The translations under genes were made by a program, and so were the position numbers. Below are positions 47,401-59,081 of a DNA stretch of 64,000 nucleotides, in pieces (positions within the stretch are counted from its first letter, which is position 1; the number at the start of each line of letters is the position of its first letter). The notes beneath the pieces are model-generated. The model was not told the origin of the DNA, did not search any database, and saw only the letters and a list, made by a program, of their open reading frames with translations. This stretch comes from Homalodisca vitripennis (lineage: Eukaryota > Arthropoda > Insecta > Hemiptera > Cicadellidae): positions 71,493,501-71,557,500 of the forward strand of contig NC_060215.1 in the NCBI RefSeq assembly GCF_021130785.1, read 5' to 3'.

Positions 47401-49920
47401 ACTCGAAGGGTATCATAAAAAGCTATACAGTTCATAAAATACGGTTAAGAATTGTATTTAGGCATGATTTAAACCTAAATGTGGACATGGTTGGTAGTTA
47501 ATAAATTAACTACAATAGGTTAGCATAACGTAACAGCCAATAGCAGAAATGTGTAACCTGTGAGTCATTTTCCGGAAATCCATAATATTTGAAAGTTATG
47601 GAAGAGCAGATAGTGAACCATACCTATTCTGGGATGGGACAATCCAATTTTCGTCTACGTAATTAGAGTTACTAATAGACACCGAATAGAGACCATTGAC
47701 GAAACTCAATAAAGTAAGAGAGATAATCTCTTTAAATGTTAAAATAAATTGAAATCTTAATACTAAACTATATAAAATTATTAATATACATTCATAACGT
47801 CTAAATGAACAGCAATCCACTATCGTTATTCTTCGGAACATTGATATAACAATATCTAGTTTACCGTAATCTCAATTTGTTACGTTTGTTTGAATATACT
47901 TAGCTGAATTAATTTGTAAAACACCAAATCAAATTTATTCCTTCATTAGCGTTACATGATAACACAAAACAGGAAAAAAATAAGAGCAGATATTTAAAAT
48001 AAGACAGGAAAACTTAACACAATAACAGTCACATAAAAAAAACTTCATGATACAAATAACATATTTAAAATTTGAATATTAATTACTCCGTAATAGGGTA
48101 AACGTACAAAAACACATCTTGTATGTTTTCGATAAATACAATACAGTAATTGATAATGACAAAAAGGTTAATAAATACGGAGAGTTAACTGTAACATGAT
48201 GTACAACATATTATGATTGTTTTATTAATAATGTTTATGAAGTTCAATTAAAATGTACATTTTACGAGTATACTAAACATATATAGTTACTCACTAAAGG
48301 GATAACTTGTTTCAGCTTTATAGTTGCTTTAAGATGAATCAGAGCGTTGTGACACGCATCTTTACTGTTTATTTTAATACAGATTGTTAATATGAGTTAA
48401 GTTAGTTATTAATGCGAGGAAGAGATCAGATTTTGATCATTGAACGATGGCAAAAGTCCGGGAAACTCTGTTTCCTTCACAATCCACCCATCGTCAAAAA
48501 CAAACTACAAACAAAGAATCTAATTTCGTACGACGGAAGAACGGTTGTTGTGTTTGTTTGTGAAGTATAGAAGTGGTGCAACTCTTCCAACGAAAACAGC
48601 AGCACTCCTCCAGGCAATCTCATGGAGGCTCCATCGTCCCTGCCGTGTTAGTAACAAATACTGTGAATAACATCTAAAACGCGAAACACAGTAGTGAAAC
48701 GTTGGAAGAATATATAAACACTGCATTGCTTCAATGGGAACGCACAGAATACAAAATGAACGTGACGTAGTCAAATCTACTCGTCTCCTAATTATTCAAT
48801 ATCAGCTACCACAAACGCTCCAAATAATAATACGAAATAATTTAACAAAATTAGATAATTTGTTTGAACTAGAAAATCTATTTTGATAACGTTTGAGCAA
48901 ATCCAATAATAATGATATTATAATTCGTAGGAACCCTTTCTTAAATCTGCGTGCAGTAGATATATGAGAAAATACCTCCTTTATGGACCATCATGAAATA
49001 ATGATCATATATCTATACTGTTTTTATAAACCTACCTGCAGAAAATTAATTGCCTCATATAAATTGACATTGCAGGTGACTGGATTTTCGGACAATTGCC
49101 ATCGTTGGGAAATGTTTTAATAGATATTCATTGTAAAAAAAACCTTAAATTAAAATTAGCAATGTTCAAATCTGAAAGGTGTTTATTGATATAAATTTAA
49201 TTTGTTTATAATCGATCATTTAATTATACTGTAAAATTTCCTGCGATCATTATTCCGAATTCGGTTATTTACAAATCGGTAGCAAACGTTATTACGATAT
49301 TAAGCCTTTTGTAATCTTAGAGGAATATTATGGCAGTATATATATATATATATCTTTTCTCAAATTTCAACAATAATTTTGTTACCGAAAGATTACTATG
49401 TTACGATGTTATTACAACGTATAAATAACATTGTCCTATATTATAATATTTTTAATTATCATTTAAATATGTTTCTTGTACCTTTCTTGGAAAATGGTCA
49501 TTGTAACAATAGCGAGCAATGTAATTTAGAATAATATTCTTGAAAGCTTCAAGAGTACGTAGAGAGTAAAGTAATACCATTGCAGCTGTTGCACCAATTA
49601 CGTGAAGTTGATAGCTGAAGTTTTAAGGCATTAAGTAGGTCCCTTTGACCCTTTTAATGCATACTATTTTCGGGTGAGATGTGTGAAGAAAACCATTAGT
49701 AATAGGTACACAGTGCCAGGGAGATCAAGGTATTTCTCAGTCCTTTAAACATAAGTTTAGTAAAAAATATCATGTCTTTTGTTATTTTTCATCATAACTA
49801 AGTATTTGAAATCTACTTCTTTGTTATAAAATGATATTTATTAAAAAAAGTCATAGTATTTTACCTGATACTGACAACATATCAGACAAAGGTTAGTGGC
49901 AGTGAAATTATATTTGATTT

Positions 49921-50010
49921 AGTATGAAATGAAATGAAAAATGTCTTTATAAAAGAGGCGGAGGTAGGGCTACCAAGCCCTCTCTACTACTCAACCTCAA
50001 AATATATGTT
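49921..50010 (-). repeat. Possible LINE 3' tail
   Basis: Read on the minus strand, GGGCTTGGTAGCCCTAC is followed by CTCTTTTATAAAGACATTT and then CATTT repeats. This form is frequent at LINE 3' ends in insects. Confidence 0.45.
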
Positions 50011-50244
50011 TGAGGTATTATAATAAATATTGGTTGGCAATTAATTGCGAAATTATGAGATCGGTAAAAGCCAAAAATGTTTTTGATGTTGATGAAATAT
50101 TATTTTCTTTTTCAATTTCGCCAATTCCCAGCAAATATAAATTTGTGCAGGTATCGTTCAAACTTAAGAATTAAGAAAAAAATTTAGAAAATTAAAGTTA
50201 AGAAAACAATATGTAAGCAGTAAGACACAGGAATATTATGTAGG

Positions 50245-50530
50245 CATACCTGAGACCCCCTACTCGGCTGACGGCGCACCACCAACTGGAGGCGACTCTC
50301 CTCCAGCAACCGCGACGCAGACGGCAACAATGGTCCCCCCTCCCTCCCACTCTACCCTCAGGTACGGGCATTTCGGACATGTACATGTATGCTACTAGAT
50401 CGCGGACCTTGCCACCTATAACCTCAATGTTGGGTACCCTGATAAGGCCGCATTCGCACCGCATCGTGCCGCTTGCCGCACGCCGCCACATTGCCGCAAC
50501 TTGATGTCTACCACACACACCTGTATACAC
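50245..50530 (-). other. GC-rich island of unknown origin
   Basis: An unusually GC-rich block with repeated GCGGC words. On the minus strand it ends in a donor-like GTCTCAG|GTATGC. It could be a distal non-coding exon or a GC-rich transposon fragment. The open frame across it resembles no known protein. Confidence 0.3.
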
Positions 50531-50859
50531 TCCGTGCTGGAAGTGCTATTTACTGTATAATGGAAATTATTGTTATGGCAAATTGACCATGGATTGGAAA
50601 TGAGGCGCAAAAAATGAATTGTTTAGACCGAAAATAGTAATTACGCCACATAGATAGATACTTTGGGTGCGCCTTAATGTGACCAAAACCACATAACTCT
50701 ATCATAGCCGTAATGTACATAATTACTTACGTAGAAACAGAAAAATTCAAAATCTTACTGAAATAGCTAGTTTCTATTACGAAGAGCTGAGATCATCATC
50801 TCAAAAAATCAGATCTAGCACTAAATTAATATGCACGACGAAAATAAGATTTAGCTAAT

Positions 50860-50860
<1 letters not shown>

Positions 50861-50911
<51 letters not shown>
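50861..50911. repeat. (TA)n tract at left edge of the array
   Basis: About 25 TA repeats that pass directly into array unit 1. Confidence 0.95.
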
Positions 50912-50914
<3 letters not shown>

Positions 50915-52670
50915 AATATATATACAACCGCATGTGTAACTGACTGACTGACTGACTCACTCACTCACTCACGTATACTAATTCTAACCTACTTCCAGAT
51001 GAGTTAGAGACTTGAAATTTGGTACACAGATAGCTTTCCACGTGTAACCACCAGGAAAATCCCGAAAAGTGAGAATTTTTCATTTTCAACCCCTCAAAAA
51101 AATTCCCAAAAAATCGCGCATTCTTCACCCCTGCAGGCATTTTTTGTAAGCCCGATAGCGGGCGAACCGTTGGAGCTAGCTCGGATCTGACGGAAAATTC
51201 ATGGTCAGGAATGAAGTGAACTACAAAAAAGGTCTAATGACTTTTTGCTCTATCTTCCATGGTTAAGCGACAAAACGCTCGAACATTTGAAATTCCAGAG
51301 ATTTTTTCGATAAAAATAATGTTTCAAGCCCGATAGCGGCCGAACCGTTGGTCGTAGCTCAAATCTGATTGACCCATCAAATTAGCAAATTGCGCGATCT
51401 ACAGAAAAGGTCCAGTAATCTTTTGCCCTATCTCGATTGGTTTGGCCGAAAAACGTGATTATGTACAATTTTGTTGTAACTTTTACGCGAAACTTTTGTT
51501 TTTGGGGTCGATAGCGGCGAAACCATTGGTCGGAGGTCAAAATAAGACTAACGTTTTATTTAGGAAATAAGATGACCTACAAAAAAGGTCCAGTGACTTT
51601 TTACTATATTTCCCTTAGTTTGACCGCAAAACGCGATTAAGTGAAAATATTGGACATTTTCGCCTAAAAATTTACATTCCGGGCTTGATAGCGGCTAAAA
51701 CGGTTGGTCGTAACTCAAAACAAATTTTAAACGGGATTTAGGAAATCACGTGATCTACAGAAAAGGTTCAGTGACTTCGGGAGTTGACTGAGCGTTAGCT
51801 AAGCGTCAATAGTAGATAGGGACAGAGGAATATTTATTATGTTCACAGACACAATACCCTCTAAAAAAGGCCCAAGTGTGTCATTAACCCCCGGTAATAT
51901 TAACCCCCCCCCCCCGGGGATTTCCTGGTATGACCTGATAACCTCCTGTACATTCAACCCCCTGATGTGTTAACCCCCCTGGTAACATTAAACCCCCCCA
52001 GGGAATTTCCTGCCATGACCTCATGTCCGAATTTTACCAGTCACCAAATCTCTTAACCCCCCCCCTGGGAAGATCCTGGTATGACCAGATAACCCCCTGG
52101 AGACTTATCCCCCGGTAACGTTAACCCCCCCTGGGAATTTGTTCATATGACCAGACAATATCCTGACGAAATTAAACCCCCTCTTGTCTTAACCTCCTTA
52201 ACATTAATCACCCACCCAGGGAATTTCTCGCCTTGACTAGATAGTCTCCTGGTGATATTAAACCCCCTGTTCGACTTAAAATACTGCCTTGAGGTCGGTT
52301 TTTATTATGTTTATACTAAACAATTCAAGATAGCTGACCCGTGCAGACTTTTCTCCCGAGCTCATTTCTGGCTAAACCATAGGTCGTAGATCAGATCTGA
52401 GGGCACAATCGAAAGGCAAAATTAAATTTCCAACAAGAAAGGTCCAGTCACTTTTTGTCGTATCTCTAACGGTTTAACCGCAAAATGCCCTCAAAGTCAA
52501 AAGTTTTTACGAATCCGGAAAAAAATCTATGAAAAAGGTCAATTTTTAAATCCCTTGTCATTTACTTAATGTCCGGACTTAACCAGTCACCGAATTCCGC
52601 TTATCCCCGAATTTGCAAGCGTTTACTTTGGGGGCCTGGGGGCGTAGCCCCCAGCGAGCCGAAGGCGAGT
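50912..52670 (+). repeat. Array unit 1
   Basis: 1.76 kb. The GATAGCGG subrepeat starts lie at about 51150, 51328, 51506 and 51683, a spacing of 177-178 bp. The C-rich module spans about 51,880-52,280 and the terminal hairpin about 52,636-52,654. Confidence 0.85.
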
Positions 52671-54650
52671 ATCTAATATATATACAGCCGCATGTGTAAC
52701 TGACTGACTGACTCACTGATAGGGTATACAAATTCTAACCCACTTCTAGAAGTGCTGGAAACACCAAATTTTGCACACACGTAGCTGGAATCTTCAAACC
52801 ACCAGGAAAAGTCTGAAAACCGGAAATTTTTACTTTTGAACCCCTCAAAAAAATTCGCGAACATACCCCTTTTTTGCCCTTGCAGGGTTTCCTTTGGAGC
52901 CCGATAGCGGGCGAACCGTTGGAGCTAGCTTCGATCTGACGAAAAATTCATGGTCAGGAATGAAGTGAACTACAAAAAAGGTCCAGTGACTTTTTGCTAT
53001 ATCTCCATCGGTTTGGCCGCAAAAACGCGATTACATTAAAATATTTTGAAATTTTCGTTTAAAAATTTACCTTTCGGGCTCGATAGCGGCTAAACGGTTG
53101 GTCGTAGCTCAAAACAAATTTTCAATGGGATTTAGAAAATCGCGTGATCTACAAAAAAGGTTCAGTAACATTTTGCCCTATCATCAACGGTTTGGCCGCA
53201 TAACGCGTTTTAAAGTATAGATTTTTTACGTTTTACGTGAGATATTGTTTTCTGGGCTCTGTGTTAGCGGAATATTTGAAGTTACGGTAGAATAAAAATA
53301 GGGTTTTAATACGAAACAATATGGTCTACAAAAAAGGTCCAGTGACATTTTACTCTATCTTCCATGGTTTAGCCGTTAAAACGTGATTATGTTGAAAATT
53401 TCACTCAAAAAACTTACCTTCTGGGCTCGATATTGGCCGAACCGTTAGCCCTACCTTAAATGTAAAATTTTTTCTAACTAGCTATTGATAGGATCTAAAA
53501 AAAAGGTTTAGCATCTTTCTATCGTTTATCTTTCCGTAAGCCTGATAAATGCTCTAAATGACAAATTCTTCGTCGTTACTTTTAGGTGTTTTAAATTTTG
53601 CAACTATAATTAGTGCGCTTCATGCTGGTTCCAGCTTGACCTTGTATTACTACGTTAACGAGTGACTAAAACCCCCCTCCACGTCGGGAGTTGGCTGGAC
53701 GTTAGTGAAGCTTCCATAGTAGATAGGGACAGAGTGTTTTTTTATTATGTTCACAGACACAACACCCTCTAAAATAGGCCCACGTGTATCATTAACCCCT
53801 TGTAACATTAACCCCCCCCCGGGAATTTGTCCATATGACCAGAAAATATCCTGACTAAATTAAACCCCCTGATGTCTTAACCCCTTTAAAATTAATCACC
53901 CCCCCCCCCGGGAATTTCTCGCCTTGACTAGATAGATAGTCTCCTGGTGATATTAAACCCCCTGTTTCCACTTAAAATACTGCCTTAAGGTCGGTTTTTA
54001 TTATGTTTATACTAAACAATTCAAGATAGCTGATCCGTGCAGACTTTTCTCCCGAGCTAATTCCTGGCTAAACCATAGGTCGTAGATCAAATCTGAGGGC
54101 ACAATCGAAAGACAAAATTAAATTTCCGACAAGAAAGGTCCAGTTACTTTTTCTCGTATCTCTAACGGTTAACCCGTAAAACGCCATTAAAGTCAAAACT
54201 TTGATTAAAACTGAAAAATTCAATAAAATAGGTCCAATTTAATTCCGAATTCCGCTTATCCCCGAATTTGGCCAACACCCGAAAGGGGGCCTGGGGTGTG
54301 TCATTAACCCCCAGTAACATTAACCCCCTCCCCGGGGATTTCCTGGTATGACCTGATAACCTCCTGAGTAAATTAAACCCCCTGATGTGTTAACCCCCCC
54401 CGGTAACATTAAAACCCCCCTCAGGAATAACTAATCACCAAATCTCTTAACCCCCCTTGGGAAGTTCCTGGTATGACCAGATACCCCCTGATGTCTTAAC
54501 CCTTAGTAACATTAAACCTCCCCCCAGGGAATTTCCTGGCATGACCTCATGTCCGAATTTTTACTAATCACCAAAATCCCTCTTATCCCAGAATTTAAGG
54601 CACTTACTTTGGGGGCCTGGGGGCGTAGCCCCCAGCGAGCCGAAGGCGAG
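52671..54650 (+). repeat. Array unit 2 (diverged variant)
   Basis: 1.98 kb. It shares the start, the subrepeat type, the C-rich module and the terminal hairpin with the other units, but differs by many substitutions. It has a second block of the TTAACCCC module (about 54,296-54,560) just before the hairpin. Confidence 0.85.
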
Positions 54651-56405
54651 TCCTATATATATACAACCGCATGTGTAACTGACTGACTGACTCACGTATA
54701 CTAATTCTAACCTACTTCCAGATGAGTTAGAGACTTGAAATTTGGTACACAGATAGCTTTCCACGTGTAACCACCAGGAAAATCCCGAAAAGTGAGAATT
54801 TTTCATTTTCAACCCCTCAAAAAAATTCCCAAAAAATCGCGCATTCTTCACCCCTGCAGGCATTTTTTGTAAGCCCGATAGCGGGCGAACCGTTGGAGCT
54901 AGCTCGGATCTGACGGAAAATTCATGGTCAGGAATGAAGTGAACTACAAAAAAGGTCTAATGACTTTTTGCTCTATCTTCCATGGTTAAGCGACAAAACG
55001 CTCGAACATTTGAAATTCCAGAGATTTTTTCGATAAAAATAATGTTTCAAGCCCGATAGCGGCCGAACCGTTGGTCGTAGCTCAAATCTGATTGACCCAT
55101 CAAATTAGCAAATTGCGCGATCTACAGAAAAGGTCCAGTAATCTTTTGCCCTATCTCGATTGGTTTTGGCCGAAAAACGTGATTATGTACAATTTTGTTG
55201 TAACTTTTACGCGAAACTTTTGTTTTTGGGGTCGATAGCGGCGAAACCATTGGTCGGAGGGTCAAAATAAGACTAACGTTTTATTTAGGAAATAAGATGA
55301 CCTACAAAAAAGGTCCAGTGACTTTTTACTATATTTCCCTTAGTTTGACCGCAAAACGCGATTAAGTGAAAAAAAAATATTGGACATTTTCGCCTAAAAA
55401 ATTTACATTCCGGGCTTGATAGCGGCTAAAACGGTTGGTCGTAACTCAAAACAAATTTTAAAACGGGATTTAGGAAATCACGTGATCTACAGAAAAGGTT
55501 CAGTGACTTCGGGAGTTGGCTGAGCGTTAGCTAAGCGTCAATAGTAGATAGGGACAGAGGAATATTTATTATGTTCACAGACACAATACCCTCTAAAAAA
55601 GGCCCAAGTGTGTCATTAACCCCCGGTAATATTAACCCCCCCCCCGGGGATTTCCTGGTATGACCTGATAACCTCCTGTACATTCAACCCCCTGATGTGT
55701 TAACCCCCTGGTAACATTAAACCCCCCCAGGGAATTTCCTGCCATGACCTCATGTCCGAATTTTACCAGTCACCAAATCTCTTAACCCCCCCCCCCTGGG
55801 AAGATCCCTGGTATGACCAGATAACCCCCTGGAGACTTATCCCCCGGTAACGTTAACCCCCCCTGGGAATTTGTTCATATGACCAGACAATATCCTGACG
55901 AAATTAAAACCCCCTCTTGTCTTAACCTCCTTAACATTAATCACCCACCCAGGGAATTTCTCGCCTTGACTAGATAGTCTCCTGGTGATATTAAAACCCC
56001 CTGTTCGACTTAAAATACTGCCTTGAGGTCGGTTTTTTATTATGTTTATACTAAACAATTCAAGATAGCTGACCCGTGCAGACTTTTCTCCCGAGCTCAT
56101 TTCTGGCTAAACCATAGGTCGTAGATCAGATCTGAGGGCACAATCGAAAGACAAAATTAAATTTCCAACAAGAAAGGTCCAGTCACTTTTTGTCGTATCT
56201 CTAACGGTTTAACCGCAAAATGCCCTCAAAGTCAAAAGTTTTTACGAATCCGGAAAAAAATCTATGAAAAAGGTCAATTTTTAAATCCCTTGTCATTTAC
56301 TTAATGTCCGGACTTAAACCAGTCACCGAATTCCGCTTATCCCCGAATTTGCAAGCGTTTACTTTGGGGGCCTGGGGGCGTAGCCCCCAGCGAGCCGAAG
56401 GCGAG
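54651..56405 (+). repeat. Array unit 3
   Basis: 1.755 kb, nearly identical to unit 1. The visible differences are mainly run-length changes in A, T and C homopolymers. Confidence 0.85.
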
Positions 56406-58163
56406 TCTAATATATATACAACCGCATGTGTAAACTGACTGACTCACTCACGTATACTAATTCTAACCTACTTCCAGATGAGTTAGAGACTTGAAAATTT
56501 GGTACACAGATAGCTTTCCACGTGTAACCACCAGGAAAATCCCGAAAAGTGAGAATTTTTCATTTTCAACCCCTCAAAAAAATTCCCAAAAAATCGCGCA
56601 TTCTTCACCCCTGCAGGCATTTTTTGTAAGCCCGATAGCGGGCGAACCGTTGGAGCTAGCTCGGATCTGACGGAAAATTCATGGTCAGGAATGAAGTGAA
56701 CTACAAAAAAGGTCTAATGACTTTTTGCTCTATCTTCCATGGTTTAAGCGACAAAAAGCTCGAACATTTGAAATTCCAGAGATTTTTTCGATAAAAATAA
56801 TGTTTTCAAGCCCGATAGCGGCCGAACCGTTGGTCGTAGCTCAAATCTGATTGACCCATCAAATTAGCAAATTGCGCGATCTACAGAAAAGGTCCAGTAA
56901 TCTTTTGCCCTATCTCGATTGGTTTGGCCGAAAAAAAACGTGATTATGTACAATTTTGTTGTAACTTTTACGCGAAAACTTTTGTTTTTGGGGTCGATAG
57001 CGGCGAAACCATTGGTCGGAGGTCAAAATAAGACTAACGTTTTATTTAGGAAATAAGATGACCTACAAAAAAGGTCCAGTGACTTTTTACTATATTTCCC
57101 TTAGTTTGACCGCAAAACGCGATTAAGTGAAAATATTGGACATTTTCGCCTTAAAAATTTACATTCCGGGCTTGATTGATAGCGGCTACTAAACGGTTGG
57201 TCGTAACTCAAAACAAATTTTAAACGGGATTTAGGAAATCACGTGATCTACAGAAAAGGTTCAGTGACTTCGGGAGTTGGCTGAGCGTTAGCTAAGCGTC
57301 AATAGTAGATAGGGACAGAGGAATATTTATTATGTTCACAGACACAATACCCTCTAAAAAAGGCCCAAGTGTGTCATTAACCCCCGGTAATATTAACCCC
57401 CCCCCCGGGGATTTCCTGGTATGACCTGATAACCTCCTGTACATTCAAACCCCCTGATGTGTTAACCCCCCTGGTAACATTAAACCCCCCCAGGGAATTT
57501 CCTGCCATGACCTCATGTCCGAATTTTACCAGTCACCAAATCTCTTAACCCCCCCCCCCCCCTGGGAAGATCCTGGTATGACCAGATAACCCCCTGGAGG
57601 ACTTATCCCCCGGTAACGTTAACCCCCCCTGGGAATTTGTTCATATGACCAGACAATATCCTGACGAAATTAAACCCCCTCTTGTCTTAACCTCCTTAAC
57701 ATTAATCACCCACCCAGGGAATTTCTCGCCTTGACTAGATAGTCTCCTGGTGATATTAAACCCCCTGTTCGACTTAAAATACTGCCTTGAGGTCGGTTTT
57801 TATTATGTTTATACTAAACAATTCAAGATAGCTGACCGCAGACTTTTCTCCCGAGCTCATTTCTGGCTAAACCATAGGTCGTAGATCAGATCTGAGGGCA
57901 CAATCGAAAGACAAAATTAAATTTCCAACAAGAAAGGTCCAGTCACTTTTTGTCGTATCTCTAACGGTTTAACCGCAAAATGCCCTCAAAGTCAAAAGTT
58001 TTTACGAATCCGGAAAAAAATCTATGAAAAAGGTCAATTTTTAAATCCCTTGTCATTTACTTAATGTCCGGACTTAACCAGTCACCGAATTCCGCTTATC
58101 CCCGAATTTGCAAGCGTTTACTTTGGGGGCCTGGGGGCGTAGCCCCCAGCGAGCCGAAGGCGA

Positions 58164-58164
<1 letters not shown>
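56406..58164 (+). repeat. Array unit 4
   Basis: 1.76 kb, nearly identical to units 1 and 3. It ends at GGCGAG and passes directly into a (TA)n tract without the CTAA seen between some units. Confidence 0.85.
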
Positions 58165-58212
<48 letters not shown>

Positions 58213-58220
58213 GTAAATCT

Positions 58221-58257
<37 letters not shown>
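58164..58257. repeat. (TA)n tracts at right edge of the array
   Basis: Two TA tracts separated by TAGGTAAATCTTATTT, directly after array unit 4. Confidence 0.95.
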
Positions 58258-58259
<2 letters not shown>

Positions 58260-59053
58260 GACTTTATAATTACACAAAGTGTATTCTCTAACTTCCGGTA
58301 TTCCAGAGGGTTATGATTTTCCATACGTATGCCTCACGACTTGAATAGAAAAAGGCATTTTCATGGTTTCAATTCCTAGAATAATTATATGTTTGTTTTT
58401 CAACTTCCCGGTGCTCTAGAAAGATGTAATTGGACACATTTATACCTTACGCTCCCAACAGACAAAGAAAACAGTATTCATGAAGATCAAACACACAGTT
58501 GGGGTTGAAATTGGATTGAAATCCCTAACAGAGTAATAGGTCTGCAAAGATCGTAAAAATATAAATTGAAACTTATTTAGTGGTGAAATGGATGGATCGG
58601 AAGGAATTTAGGTGTGCGGGAACCCCGTAATAATATTAGTTTGTTTTATAATACCGAAGTACTGGTTTCATACTAGTTTAAATAAACAAACTTCAAACGA
58701 CTAAAGTCGTCACTTTGTATAAATAAAATTGTAAAAAACGAACTCAATTATTTAAACATTGCGAGTTCTGTAGAGAATCCGTATCACTGAAGTCTGATAG
58801 ATGGTACCAAGCTCTGGGACTGTACATATAAATTACGGCTGTCTTACAAGTATTAGTATATGTGTACTAAGAGTGAAGCGGGTACATTGTCACTCTGGCA
58901 GAGAAGTTTGATCGCACATTACCTCGAGGGTGACAAAGAACTATCCTTTCGTGATAAACTACAATATTTTCTCTTACTTAAATATGTTATAAGTATCACA
59001 TATTTAAGTCTACATTCTGGATCACTAGTCGTTTTGAAACAATGATACACTAT

Positions 59054-59081
59054 CATTCCCCAGCACGACTGCTGAGGAATG
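59054..59081 (+). other. 12-bp stem-loop followed by a T run
   Basis: CATTCCCCAGCA and TGCTGAGGAATG pair over 12 bp with one mismatch around a CGAC loop, and a run of six Ts follows. The function is unknown. Confidence 0.4.

Larger units (their letters stand above)
40261..50860. other. Intergenic stretch upstream of the MFS gene
   Basis: Apart from the hAT-like repeat, a LINE tail and the GC-rich island listed separately, this is AT-rich DNA with only short ORFs lacking recognisable domains. Distal 5' exons of the MFS gene could lie here unseen. Confidence 0.6.
50912..58164 (+). repeat. Tandem array of four 1.76-1.98-kb complex repeat units
   Basis: Units run 50912-52670, 52671-54650, 54651-56405 and 56406-58164. 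Each starts with TA-rich sequence and ACA[AG]CCGCATGTGTAA plus a GACT/CACT run. Then come ~178-bp subrepeats, a C-rich minisatellite, a degenerate subrepeat and a terminal hairpin ending GAAGGCGAG. Units 1, 3 and 4 look nearly identical and differ mainly in homopolymer length; unit 2 is diverged. The array lies between (TA)n microsatellites and has no long ORF in any frame. It may be a satellite or a non-autonomous element that amplified in tandem. Confidence 0.9.

Noticed and set aside
50198..50530. A Cys/Arg-rich protein on the minus strand
   Set aside because: The composition reflects a GC-rich block. There is no domain, and a splice donor cuts through the frame.
51900..52300. Telomeric or subtelomeric repeats (TTAACCCC words)
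   Set aside because: The words are spaced 50-90 bp apart, irregular and not (TTAGG)n, so this is a minisatellite module rather than a telomere.
54564..54863. ORF spanning a unit junction in the tandem array
   Set aside because: The matching frame is interrupted in other units, and no domain is seen.
58860..59045. Small ORF starting MCTKSEAGTLSLWQRS
   Set aside because: Short, no domain, no splice or codon signal. It is compatible with chance.
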